Under the pieces are notes generated by a model, which did no database searches, was not told the DNA's origin, and was given only the letters and a program-made list of their open reading frames with translations. The translations under genes were made by a program, and so were the position numbers. Positions 53,855 to 63,280 of a stretch of DNA of 64,000 bases are shown in pieces (the first letter of the stretch is position 1; each line of letters opens with the position of its first letter). The DNA comes from Bactericera cockerelli (Eukaryota > Arthropoda > Insecta > Hemiptera > Triozidae): the NCBI GenBank assembly GCA_024516035.1, contig CM044961.1:5383022-5447021 (forward strand), in the 5' to 3' direction.

Positions 53855-54120
53855 GCCAGCGTCGATGGCATGTTGAATACACCGGTTCCCTTCAGAACAC
53901 CGAAGTTAAGCGACATCCAGCGAGGTTAAGACTTGGCTGGGTGACCATTCAAATTCTAATTCTCGTGACGCTGGCTTTTCCCGGCCCCACTCAGGCTGGT
54001 TGAGGTCAATGTGAGTAGCAGGTTTGTGAGTTTCCTGCGAATGGAGGGTAAAACCCCCGTCGTGATATGACCATGGCAGTTGAAAGCGACGTTAAACCCC
54101 ACTTAAAAAAAAAAAAAAAA
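53855..54120 (+). mobile_element. 5S-rRNA-derived SINE inserted in the 41-bp array
   Basis: Same structure as 53052-53328 in the opposite direction, with a 16-A tail. ATACCACCCACTAG before the head (53842-53855) is repeated directly after the tail (54121-54134). In an array with a 41-bp period this phase-breaking duplication marks a true target-primed insertion. The arms of the two SINEs form a 265-bp inverted repeat ~530 bp apart. Confidence 0.9.
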
Positions 54121-54205
54121 ATACCACCCACTAGCAACTTCTGGCTCGGACTGACTTACTAATGCAACTCACCAGCAACTTCTGGCTTGGACTGACTAAC
54201 TCATA
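54121..54205. repeat. 41-bp minisatellite, continuation
   Basis: Two more units (AGCAACTTCTGGCTCGGACT, AGCAACTTCTGGCTTGGACT), the second with changed flanks. Confidence 0.8.
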
Positions 54206-54756
54206 CCATCCTGACAATTGTGTACGGCGGAACAAAAAGCTGAAAGCCGAAAGCCCTCACTGTCCCTCTGAGATTAGCGCAGATGTTTCCGTGAAGTCTA
54301 AAATCCTTTTCGGCTTAGATGAAACTTCCAGCTGTAGGTCACGTTCTACCTATGTATGTAGCACTATATAATACATATCTACTTATCTATGTACCTGCGT
54401 AGGTATGTACCTACCTACTTCTCACATAATTATGTATGAAACTAATCTTCTTCCTATGTACAGTATAAATACACTCATGTTTCTATGTGTGTTTAATGTT
54501 TTCTACTGCATATTTCCTTACTTTTTTCTTCTGCGAACCGTAATAATTTTCTATGTGTACTCTTTTCTACGAGTGTGTGTGTCTGTGTGTGTGTGTGCTT
54601 TAAAACTTTCAAAATGTTATAATTATAAAAGTTATACTTACTTTTGTTCAAACAAGCAACACAAAAACATTCTGGGATGCGTTGACAAGTAGAGAGAATG
54701 AGTTTAATGAAAAGAAGAAACAGATAATTAGGGAAAACATTAGATAATGAAAGAGT
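54206..54756. other. No gene seen
   Basis: AT-rich; TAGGTA/TACCTAC runs at 54345-54420 and (GT)n at 54573-54598. The sequence directly left of the R1-like tail does not obviously repeat at its other end. Confidence 0.4.
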
Positions 54757-57700
54757 CTTTTTTTTTTTTTTTTGTGGAGTGGAGGTAAAAATCTTCTAAC
54801 TCATTCAAGACAACGAATGGGGCTCCGATGCTAAGATCAGTGCATCCTACCCACTAAAAAACCCTCCGCTCCGGAAGAACAGACGAACCGGGAACCGATT
54901 TCAAAATCATTACTTCCGGTCCGTTTGTTTTGTCTAGCTTGCCATTAATTGTAATGGAGCTTGCAGCCTCCTTCCATCTGCTTCTTTGATTTTGATGATT
55001 TTTTTAACCATTTTTTCCACTTCATCCCAGGTATTCTTGTTATCTAGCATCTCATGTACAATATTATCAGCTGTTAACGTTTTTTCCAGTTTTAGTCCTA
55101 CATTCACGTCTTTCTTGATCAAACTTGGCACAATTGAAGAACGTATGCTCGGGATTATCAACTGAGCATGGGCAATATCTACATTCTTCGGACCTTATTT
55201 TTTTGATACGGAATAGATATGAGTTGAAGTTCCCATGACCTGTTAGGAACTGACTTAATTCATAGGTGATGTTACCATGTATTCTATCTCTCCATTGTAC
55301 AGGGTCTTTAATAAGTCTTTTGGTCCATTTTGCTTTATTAGTCTCATTTTCCCATTTACTTTTCCATTTTATAATTAGGTGTTCTTTTAACTGATCTTCT
55401 TTGTCTTTCTTTTCCAGGTAATCTATTGGTGTTTTTAGTATTGTGTACAGTTCCATCCTTTCTTCTACCATCAACTCAATGGGTAATGTTCCTGAGATGG
55501 TTTGGAGTGCAGTTGTTGAGGTGGTTCTATAGGCTCTACATAGTCTTAGCATGATCTTTCTCTGTACTCGTTCTAATAATGTTATATATTTTTGCCATCT
55601 AATTGCAACTCCCCACACAGGAACACCGTAGAGAAGCACCGAATACACAACTGACCCTAGGATCTGTCTTTTTTCGTTGTCAGGACCACTGATATTTGGC
55701 ATTAACCGTGATAAGTTTGCTGCTGTTTTGCTAGCCTTTTCAACTGTTTTTTTGACGTGTTCTGACATCTTCATATTTTGTTCAAAATGAACACCGAGGT
55801 ACTTGGCGGTTTTTTTTGATTTTATCTCAATGTTTTCAATATTTACCGATATTTCCCTGCATGTTCTTTTGCTAACTAGAAGTATTACCTCCGTCTTTTG
55901 TGGAGCTATTTTAAGCTTGTTGTCTTCCAGCCAGGCGATAATGCGTCTAAGACTCTCATTTGCTCTGTCTTGTAGGTCTTCTTTAGTTTTACCTTTTGTC
56001 AGGGCCACCAAATCGTCGGCATAAGCCACCAGTATTGTTTCTGCTGGAATGTCGATCTTTAGCAGTGGATCATAATATATGTTCCACAGCAACGGGCTCA
56101 GGATACTCCCCTGGGGTAGTCCGCAAGAGAGGTCCATCTCAATTTCGTCGATATGCAAAGTCCTGTCTTCAAGGTAGCTGGACAGAATGTTCAGCAGGTA
56201 TTTTGAAACCTTATTTTCCTTCAAACGACTCAAAATACCTCTCCAAGGGATGGTATTGAAAGCATTTTTAATGTCAAGTAGTGTCATCGCACAAAGTTCT
56301 TTCTTTTTTTTTGCTTCCTCTCCAACTAACAAAACTGCTTTCATTGCATCTACCGTCGACTTGCCCTCTCGGAAACCATATTGTCTTTCTGACAGATCTC
56401 CGTTTCTCCTGATTTCTTCTGTTAGTCTTTTCTTCAACAGTTTTTTCCATTGCTTTACCAAAAACATTTAACAAACAAATTGGCCTGTAAGTCATTTTAG
56501 AGTCCTTTATTCCTTTTTCTAATAACAAAAGTTTTGACCGTTTCCAGCATTTGGGAAATTTACCTGTTTTAAGGATTTTGTTGCAGATATCTCGGCACAG
56601 ATTTGGGGCAGTTTCGAAAAATATTTTTATCGCTTCGGAGCTTAGACAATCAGGGCCGGGGGCTTTTTTGTTTTTTAGGCTTTTAAAGGCATCTGTGATC
56701 TCCTGAAGAGTAAACAGTGGGATTTCGTCTTCTTCAATATTATTTTTTTCCCAGATTTCTTTTTGGTTTTGAGGGAAAAGTTCTTCCGCAATTTCCTTTT
56801 TCTCAATGGTTTCTAGTTTTACTCTGGAAAATAGTTTGAATTTCTTGCAGACTATTTGATAACCTTTTCCCCAAACATCTCTGTTCAGATCCCTACAAAG
56901 TTCTGCCCATTTCTCTTTTTTAGATTTGTTTATCTGAAAACGTAAATCCTGTTTTAATCTATAATAAATCTTCCTTAATTCTTCTTTTTCTTCTTCACTT
57001 TTTTGATTATTTCTGTTAGCTCTTACAATTTTTCTTTTTTGTTGGTGGCATTTTTTGCGTTTTTCTGCTATTTCTTTACTCCACCAGTAGACACCTTGAC
57101 GTTTACTATGAGCTTTTCTTCCAAAAATTTTTCCACACGCATCCTGCAGGACTTTTATACAGATTTCTGGGTCTTCAATTACTTGGTATTCTTCAAGTTT
57201 CTTCTCTATTTCTTGCTTGAGTTCTTCTTCCTTACCTCCTTGGTACTTCCATTTAATTGTGTAATCTTCTTTCTCGTGTTCTAAATAGTTTTCATTTAGC
57301 TCAAAATATATGTTTTCATGATCTGTTAAATTTTCTTCATCGCTCACTCTCCAGTTGATAACTTTATGAAAAATATTTCTGGAACATATCGTGACATCTA
57401 GAATAGATTGGCTAGCTCCCCTAATGAAGGTAGGTTGATTTCCCACATTTAAAACGTACATACCCATTTCAGCGATCCATTCAGTCAAGATTACTCCACG
57501 GTCATCTTCAGTCCTCGAGTTCCAGGTATATGACTTGGCGTTTACGTCTCCACCGATTAAAAATCGACTACATTTTGACTTTCGAATCTCTTCCTTTAGG
57601 TTGTACAAACTATTTATTAGGGATTGAACCGGGACATTTGGAGAGGGTGGAAAATAAACACTAAATATTTGCATATCTTCGATGACGACCCATGTGAAAC

Positions 57701-58740
57701 CATTTCCCACACCATTTTCCTTTACTCGTAGATTTTGATCATATACGCGTATTGCAGAGGCTTTGTTCTTATCCTTGTACCATTTGTCATCTTCTACGTA
57801 TTTCTTATTTGGTTCGCTGACTAAAACTATACTGACGGTTTTTTCTTTCGCAACTTTGTCAAGCAGGTCGTGAGCCGCGGGAGATCTACAAAGGTTTACT
57901 TGTAGGAAACTTATCATTTTACGTTTGCTGGGATTCTTCCATTCTGTTATCTACTTCCATTTGATTTTCTTCTAGGTTTTCAGGTCCCATCAGTTTTTTG
58001 TACAGTTCTTTTTCTTTTCTTCTATACGTTGGGCAATAGCTAGAGTCTGTTCTGTGACCCTCGTTTTCGCATGTAGTACAATAACTTTTTTCTGTACATT
58101 CTTTGGCAAGATGTCCTGGTTTTGAGCAGTTTAAACATCTTTTTTCTTCTTTCTTTTCCCTGCAGATATCGGAATGATGTCCTATTCTTAGACAATTGTA
58201 GCATCTCATCATTTCCACTTTCGGTTTTACACGACATCTCGTCCATCCAACCTTAATGTCTCCGCTTCTTATGAGACTTTCAGCTGCTTGAGTAGGCATG
58301 CTTACCGTGGCAATTTGTGTACCCGATCTTCCCAGGCGAATATATTTAACTTGAGTTTCGAACTCCTTTGTTTCCTTTCTGATGCACTCTTCAACTTCTT
58401 TGCCGCTCATGGATGCATCAATATCTAGCACTTGCAATTGTACTCTATGTCCTCTACCAGAGATTTTAGTTTGAATTCCTGACACCTTTGCAGTGATTTC
58501 TTTATGTAGTTCTTCCGCTTTACCTTCCTCTGTGACAATAACCACTCTTTTATCTCTTGTGGTTTTGATAGCTTTGACTTCTATGCCCATCTCATCCGGA
58601 TCTACCATAAGGCGGATATTCCTAAGAGTTTCGGCATAAGTGCTAGGATCTGTTTGAATCACTATTGCCTCTTCTCTTTTATTTTCTTTTCTGTATTTTC
58701 CCACGTCCTTTGCAGCTTCTCTTGGCTGGTAGAATTCCAC
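54757..58740 (-). mobile_element. R1-clade-like non-LTR retrotransposon, nearly full length
   Basis: On the - strand: gag-like ORF1, a one-base spacer, ORF2 (endonuclease, RT, zinc finger), ~160-bp 3' UTR and a ~17-A tail (54757-54773). The 5' boundary lies between about 58690 and 58760, where it meets the R2-like frame on the other strand. Two frameshifts in ORF2 make this copy non-functional as written. R1-clade elements are known mainly from arthropods. Confidence 0.8.
54934..57917 (-). pseudogene. ORF2 of the R1-like element: APE endonuclease + reverse transcriptase, two frameshifts
   Basis: Nicks DNA and copies the element RNA at the nick. The first frame (57917-56274) begins with Met: N8 in QVNLCRS, E35 in SEPN, GGDVNAK at 122-128, SILDVT at 171-176, SDEENLTDH at 192-200, all expected of the exonuclease-endonuclease-phosphatase fold; RT starts around KKAPGPDCLS. 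At the six-T run 56441-56446 the frame changes. The second frame (to 55067) carries LDIKNAF, GLPQGSILSPLLWN, catalytic AYADD and the C-terminal finger CRYCP...EHTFFNC typical of the R1 group. At the six-T run 55080-55085 it changes again, and the last ~45 residues end at 54934. Both shifts fit one extra A in an A6 run on the coding strand. The Met at 56467 is not a start. Confidence 0.85.
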
Positions 58741-58890
58741 ATCTACCACATCTACACATATTTTGCATTTGTAATGATAAAACCAACAAAGATCCCGTAT
58801 TAAAATGTTGCAGCTGTTTGTGTCTCTTTCATAGACAATGCATGAAAATCTCCCAAACTGTTTACCAAGTCCTTTCGGATCCTCAATCAT
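57919..58890 (-). CDS. ORF1 (gag-like, CCHC zinc knuckles) of the R1-like element, N-terminus replaced
   Basis: RNA-binding structural protein that would package the element transcript. The frame is 323 residues. About 75-220 hold the conserved gag region (TYAETLRNIR, VKYIRLGRSGTQIATVSMP). Three knuckles follow: C230-C233-H238-C243, C252-C255-H260-C265 and C271-C274-H279-C286. An acidic tail follows (EENQMEVDNRMEES). The first ~45-60 residues overlap, on the opposite strand, the PHD finger of the R2-like protein. They are Cys-rich in an unpatterned way, so they are probably the antisense of the neighbour and the true N-terminus is missing. The stop TAA (57921-57919) is followed by one A and then the ORF2 ATG, so ORF2 would be translated by termination-reinitiation. 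Confidence 0.8.
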   Translation of the reverse strand: MIEDPKGLGKQFGRFSCIVYERDTNSCNILIRDLCWFYHYKCKICVDVVDVEFYQPREAAKDVGKYRKENKREEAIVIQTDPSTYAETLRNIRLMVDPDEMGIEVKAIKTTRDKRVVIVTEEGKAEELHKEITAKVSGIQTKISGRGHRVQLQVLDIDASMSGKEVEECIRKETKEFETQVKYIRLGRSGTQIATVSMPTQAAESLIRSGDIKVGWTRCRVKPKVEMMRCYNCLRIGHHSDICREKKEEKRCLNCSKPGHLAKECTEKSYCTTCENEGHRTDSSYCPTYRRKEKELYKKLMGPENLEENQMEVDNRMEESQQT

Positions 58891-61820
58891 GTAATCTCTG
58901 GCTCTGCTTACAATGTTCGATCTCAGACACTTCTTCCTCGCAAAGTTCTCGGCTCCCTTGTCCTTACAGCCCTCTCAGAACCTTCAAGAATGCCAGAACT
59001 CTCGATATTCACCTGAGAAAGAAACATCCTTGTCCCGACTCAGACATTGACTCTACTCCTCCAGATCTCCAGTCCTCAAATCCTACAGTCAGAACCCCGC
59101 TTTCAGTGACGGCTGATTCCATTCTGGACGAACTGATAGCTGCCAAGTCCTCTACTAGGACTCTGAGAAGGATTCCAAAAGCAGCTCGATTCCTCGCTGC
59201 TGACAAGCTTGCTAGAATAATTGACAAGTTTTTAAACACAAAGTCCTTAATAGATTTCAAATATCTACTGTCGTTTTCTTTCACAGCATTCAAGATCACC
59301 TCAAAGTCCCAAAGCCCTAACCTTACATCACAAGTCAAAGAAAATTTAAACCATCTCTTCCAGCCTTTGACATCAGCAGCTCGTACCGACACACACTCAA
59401 CTCGTAAAGAAGCAAAAAGACAACGTAGCACCTTAGATTTGAAGAAAATTGTTGAAGCTAAAGTTTCCGACTTCGATATAAAAAATGCTGTGAAGTTGTT
59501 GAGCAGTGACGATTCCCTTGCACCTTTTGATCAAGAAACTCTTGAAATACTCAAAACAAAGCATCCTAGTGCCTCCAGAGAACTGAATTTCCCGAGTCCA
59601 CCTGACGATCAACCAGATCATTTCCTGCCTCTTGTTGTTCGTGAATCTGATGTCATAAAAGGTATCAATGGCTTTCCTGCAGGTAGTTCTCCTGGAGTGG
59701 ATGGAATGAGGCCTCAATTCCTTAAAGACATTATTTCCAAGTCCGCTGGAGAAGCAGGTACAAGGGCCCTCACTGCTGTTACAAAGTTGTGTAATTTTCT
59801 CCTTTCTGGAAGCTTACCACAGGAACTTTGTCCGCTTTTATATGGAGCATCCTTGTGTGCTTTGCGGAAAAAGGATGGTGGCTTACGTCCTATTGCAGTT
59901 GGAAATACTTTTCGACGCTTGACAGCTAAACTTGGTTGCTTGAAGGTTCGATCTGTTTTGAATGAGTACCTACTTCCTCAACAACTTGGGGTTTCAGCGA
60001 AATTGGGTTGTGAAGCCGCCGTGCATTCTGTCAGATCTTACCTGTCTAACTCGTTGAATAGTTCAAAGGTGCTCCTAAAAATCGACTTCAAAAATGCATT
60101 TAATTCTGTTGAACGAGATTGTGCTCTGTCCGAAGTAAAGCAACACGCTCCAAGCTTATATCCATTCCTGTACCAATGCTACAAATATCCATCAGAGCTC
60201 GTGTTTGGAAAAGACAAAATACTGTCAACAGTAGGCGTACAGCAAGGTGACCCTTGTGGTCCATTGGTATTCAGCTTGGCTGTTCAACCAATTGTGAGCA
60301 AAATAAAATCCGAACTGAATGTCTGGTATTTAGACGACGCCACCCTAGGAGACCAATCATCGACAGTACTCGCAGATCTGAAAGCGCTCGTTCTACAAGC
60401 CAATACCATTGGACTCCAGATAAACCCTGCAAAATGTGAACTCTACAGCTGTTCAAATTCTTTAGATCCGGATATTCTCCATCAATTTCAGTCGATTGCT
60501 CCTGGAATAAAGTTAGTCTCCCGTGAAAAACTCTCTCTTCTAGGTGCTCCCCTCTTTGTTGATTCGTTCGAAGAATACGTAGAGAGCAAAGTTGCAGCAG
60601 TAGAAAATCTGCTTGAAAGAGCTTCAGAACTCAACTCCCATGTTGCATATACTTTGATTAAACACTGTCTCTTTGTGCCCAAATTCAACTATCTCCTGCG
60701 TGTCAGCCCTTTCTGGAAATTTCCACAGACAGTTTTAAGAATTGACGAGAAACTGAAGGTTACATTAGAAAAAATTCTGAACCTCCAATTGGATGGAAAT
60801 TCGTGGACGCAAGCTTGCCTTCCAGTAAATGATGGAGGATTGGGAATTCGTCTCATCGGTGACATTTGCCTTCCAGCTTTCTTGGCCTCGTCGATTGGTT
60901 CAACTCCTCTTGTATCTGCTATACTTAACAATCAGGATACTAGGAATGTGACACTGTTTGACCAAGCTATGGAATCTTGGCAATTGATGCACGGAGAAGA
61001 TGTTCCCACTCTCACCCATGTACAGAAGCACTGGGATGAAATCCATGTCAGAGCTATTAAGGACAACCTTGTTTTTAATAGTGCTATTGACTCTGCACGT
61101 TTTCAGGCAATACAATGCAAAGAGTCAAACTCGTGGCTCCATGCTATCCCATCCAGTAATGTCGCCACTCTCATGGACGATACTTCGTTCCATCTCTGCG
61201 TTGCTTTGCGTTTGGGGTGTAAGGTAACGGACCCTTTCAGATGTCAATGTGGAAAGATGGTTGCTGCAAATGGTACTCACGGACTGAGTTGTGAAAAAAG
61301 TGCAGGTCGATTCACACGCCACACCGAACTCAATAATATAATATCCCGCTCTCTCACATCCCTTGGCTTCCACCCAACACTTGAACCAACAGGCATGTCA
61401 CGCAGTGATGGTAAGCGGCCAGATGGTGTCACTCTGGATTCCTGGTCTCGTGGGAAGAAGTTAGTGTGGGACGTCACTTGCGTGGACACTCTAGCTCCTT
61501 CGTATGTTTGTAAATCATCCACTCATGTTGGTTCGGCGGCCGAGGCAGCTTGTGAAAGAAAGCACTCCATATATTCTAACATCGAAAACAATGGATATAT
61601 TTTCAAAGGATTGGCAGTTGAGTCCATGGGCCCTTTCTGCCAGGAGATGAAGGATCTTGTCGAAGAAATGGGCAAAAAATTAAAAGAGAAAAGTGGAGAA
61701 CCAAAAGCCAAGACCTACCTCTACCAATCCCTGTCCTTGGCGATCCAGAGAGGGAATGCATCGAGTATTCTTGGGACTTTTCCTCCCAATCCCTCTCTGG
61801 ACTTTATCTACCAACTTTGA
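58665..61820 (+). CDS. R2-like retrotransposon protein: PHD finger + reverse transcriptase (YLDD) + restriction-like endonuclease
   Basis: One uninterrupted frame of 1051 codons. Residues 1-30 are probably R1-like antisense; recognisable protein begins with a PHD-type finger, C34/C36, C48-C51, H56, C59, W79, C81, C84. A C2H2-like finger with one Cys missing follows (C99, F107, H116, H121). RT: SPGVDGMRP 342-350, GGLRPIAVGN 405-414, motif A KIDFKNAFNSVE 472-483, GVQQGDPCGPLVFSL 524-538, YLDD 555-558, GLQINPAKCEL 583-593. C-terminus: knuckle C860-C862-H872-C876, RH 885-886, then a PD-(D/E)xK-like site KRPD 917-920 and WDVT 935-938, and ERK 964-966. No APE endonuclease. This order matches site-specific R2/NeSL/CRE-type elements, but YLDD and the PHD finger are unusual; clade not assigned. 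Stop 61818-61820. Confidence 0.85.
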   Translation: MPLLFYFLFCIFPRPLQLLLAGRIPHLPHLHIFCICNDKTNKDPVLKCCSCLCLFHRQCMKISQTVYQVLSDPQSCNLWLCLQCSISDTSSSQSSRLPCPYSPLRTFKNARTLDIHLRKKHPCPDSDIDSTPPDLQSSNPTVRTPLSVTADSILDELIAAKSSTRTLRRIPKAARFLAADKLARIIDKFLNTKSLIDFKYLLSFSFTAFKITSKSQSPNLTSQVKENLNHLFQPLTSAARTDTHSTRKEAKRQRSTLDLKKIVEAKVSDFDIKNAVKLLSSDDSLAPFDQETLEILKTKHPSASRELNFPSPPDDQPDHFLPLVVRESDVIKGINGFPAGSSPGVDGMRPQFLKDIISKSAGEAGTRALTAVTKLCNFLLSGSLPQELCPLLYGASLCALRKKDGGLRPIAVGNTFRRLTAKLGCLKVRSVLNEYLLPQQLGVSAKLGCEAAVHSVRSYLSNSLNSSKVLLKIDFKNAFNSVERDCALSEVKQHAPSLYPFLYQCYKYPSELVFGKDKILSTVGVQQGDPCGPLVFSLAVQPIVSKIKSELNVWYLDDATLGDQSSTVLADLKALVLQANTIGLQINPAKCELYSCSNSLDPDILHQFQSIAPGIKLVSREKLSLLGAPLFVDSFEEYVESKVAAVENLLERASELNSHVAYTLIKHCLFVPKFNYLLRVSPFWKFPQTVLRIDEKLKVTLEKILNLQLDGNSWTQACLPVNDGGLGIRLIGDICLPAFLASSIGSTPLVSAILNNQDTRNVTLFDQAMESWQLMHGEDVPTLTHVQKHWDEIHVRAIKDNLVFNSAIDSARFQAIQCKESNSWLHAIPSSNVATLMDDTSFHLCVALRLGCKVTDPFRCQCGKMVAANGTHGLSCEKSAGRFTRHTELNNIISRSLTSLGFHPTLEPTGMSRSDGKRPDGVTLDSWSRGKKLVWDVTCVDTLAPSYVCKSSTHVGSAAEAACERKHSIYSNIENNGYIFKGLAVESMGPFCQEMKDLVEEMGKKLKEKSGEPKAKTYLYQSLSLAIQRGNASSILGTFPPNPSLDFIYQL

Positions 61821-61866
61821 TAATTATGTTTGTTGTTTAATAAATAAAGTTTAATTTAAGTTAAGG
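58755..61866 (+). mobile_element. R2-like element, 5' end lost, complete 3' end
   Basis: Only ~45 bp of 3' UTR follow the stop: TTAATAAATAAAGTTTAATT with AATAAA at 61839-61844 and no poly(A) tail. The upstream promoter/5' UTR is missing, replaced by the R1-like element in head-to-head orientation. The absence of frameshifts over 3.1 kb suggests recent activity or selection. Confidence 0.65.
61839..61844 (+). terminator. Poly(A) signal AATAAA of the R2-like frame
   Basis: AATAAA 19 bases after the stop codon, overlapped by ATAAAG. The only canonical signal close downstream. Confidence 0.5.
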
Positions 61867-62269
61867 TCCCATTCCACATCCATAGAAACATGTTTAAATA
61901 CTATCTCAAGAGTTTTTCTAACTAGTATTCTCAGCTAACTAGTATTCTCAGCTCTGATGATTAAAGAGTCTGATGAAAAAGAAATGAAAAAACCATTAAA
62001 CGTAATGATCAAAGAAAAAAAAATCAAAAGAAACTGTCAGGTAGAAACATTAACAACAGCATCACTCTTTATCATCAACATTCAAAAGCTCAGTAAAAGG
62101 CAACAAATAAAAAAATTATGTCTAACCAACCAATGATCTCTCAAGGGTCTCTTTTAGGTCCAATCATTCTTAAATATTTCTCGCGCTGTACCTACTAAAA
62201 AGTTCCGATACCATATCAAAATAAAAGAGTTCTTAGAGATTAAATCGTTCAAGAGCTATAATTTGTGCC
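61867..62269. other. No gene seen
   Basis: AT-rich; AACTAGTATTCTCAGCT is tandemly duplicated at 61920-61953. Confidence 0.4.
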
Positions 62270-62417
62270 ACCGACCTCAGTAGCTTGATCCATAAGGCGG
62301 CGGACTTGTTATCGGAGGTCGGTGGTTCAAGTCCCAAGTTAAGCAAATATTTTGTAAAGCGAGTTTGAGTTGTTGTGATATCACGGTTGTGATCAACACA
62401 AATATTAAAACTTTCAA
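62270..62417 (+). mobile_element. S1 SINE
   Basis: ACCGACCTCAGTAGCTTGAT, GGTGGTTCAAGTCCCAAG, body GAGTTGTTGTGATATCACGG. The anticodon-side stem is shortened (CTTGTTATCGGAGG). Confidence 0.8.
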
Positions 62418-62497
62418 ACGGACGGAGCACGGCGTATGGGATTCATCTTGTTAATAGAGTTTTATTTGTTACTAGGTTCATATCAGATATCCAAAAT

Positions 62498-62690
62498 GTT
62501 AGGTATATGTAATTTTATATGAAACTAGGATTCTTTTAAATTTTTCACTCACCGACTTAAGTTTCGCCTAAATCGTAGGCTTGATTACTTGAAGTAATCG
62601 TGATCAAGCCTACGAGTTAGGCGAAACTAAAGTCGGTGAGTGAAAAATATAAAAGAATCCTAGTTTTATATAAAATTCATATACCTAATA
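62498..62690. repeat. 193-bp near-perfect hairpin
   Basis: Left arm TAGGTATATGTAATTTTATA ... CACTCACCGACTTAAGTTTC ... ATCGTAGGCTTGATTACT; right arm AAGCCTACGAGTTAGGCGAA ... GTCGGTGAGTGAAAAATATA ... TTCATATACCTAATA. Arms of ~90 bp pair with few mismatches around a ~12-bp centre near 62597. Either a foldback MITE or the template of a long hairpin RNA. Confidence 0.85.
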
Positions 62691-63138
62691 GAGTTTTCTT
62701 TGTACGAACAAACCTTAAAATAAAATAAAAGAACAACATGAGCAGCAACGTAACGAGGTCAGCATATAGAAGCAGGTGAAAGAGAACAACCAGCGAACTT
62801 AGAAAACTTTAGAAGACACGGAGAACACGAGAAAAACAAAGACGGCAGAAGAGGTGGGGGGTCTAATCCCTCATGAATAATGATCCCGGGATCACAGGGG
62901 TCGTGCTAATAGGGAACAATGCTTTCCCGGTCAGAATTAGGGAAACAGAGGAGATACTGGAACCAGTGAATACATTATGTGGTAAAAGTACCATGGATTT
63001 AACACTTCTGTAGCTGACTATGGCATGAAACATGGAATGTACGTCAGACGAACCTATTTGGTTCCATAGCATACGAAATAATTATGTCGATTCAATTACA
63101 AACACATTAGGAATAGAGGATCAATTTCAATTAAATGG
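62691..63138. other. No gene seen
   Basis: Mixed composition without recognised repeat. The 69-codon - strand frame (62863-63072) is not recognised. Confidence 0.4.
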
Positions 63139-63280
63139 TAATAATAATAATATCACCTTATTTATACTGTCCGATTAGGACTATTAAAGTCCCATTATTC
63201 CAGCAGTAAGCCCAAGACATATTATTATGTGGTGAAAATCCCAATTGGGAGGATAACATGTCATGTCCCAGCTGGGTTAC
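63139..63280 (-). mobile_element. S2 SINE, head truncated
   Basis: AATAATAATATCACCTTATT tail, CCATTATTCCAGCAGTAAGC, AACATGTCATGTCCCAGCTG; the tRNA head beyond GGGTTAC is missing. Confidence 0.75.

Noticed and set aside
53855..53950. Functional 5S rRNA gene
   Set aside because: Only about the first 90 bases resemble 5S rRNA. The 3' part is replaced by the SINE body and a poly(A) tail flanked by a target duplication.
55996..56471. + strand frames of 87-94 codons
   Set aside because: Antisense shadows of the R1-like reverse transcriptase.
58040..58246. 68-codon - strand frame beside the zinc knuckles
   Set aside because: Alternative frame of gag ORF1; the CCHC pattern is in the longer frame.
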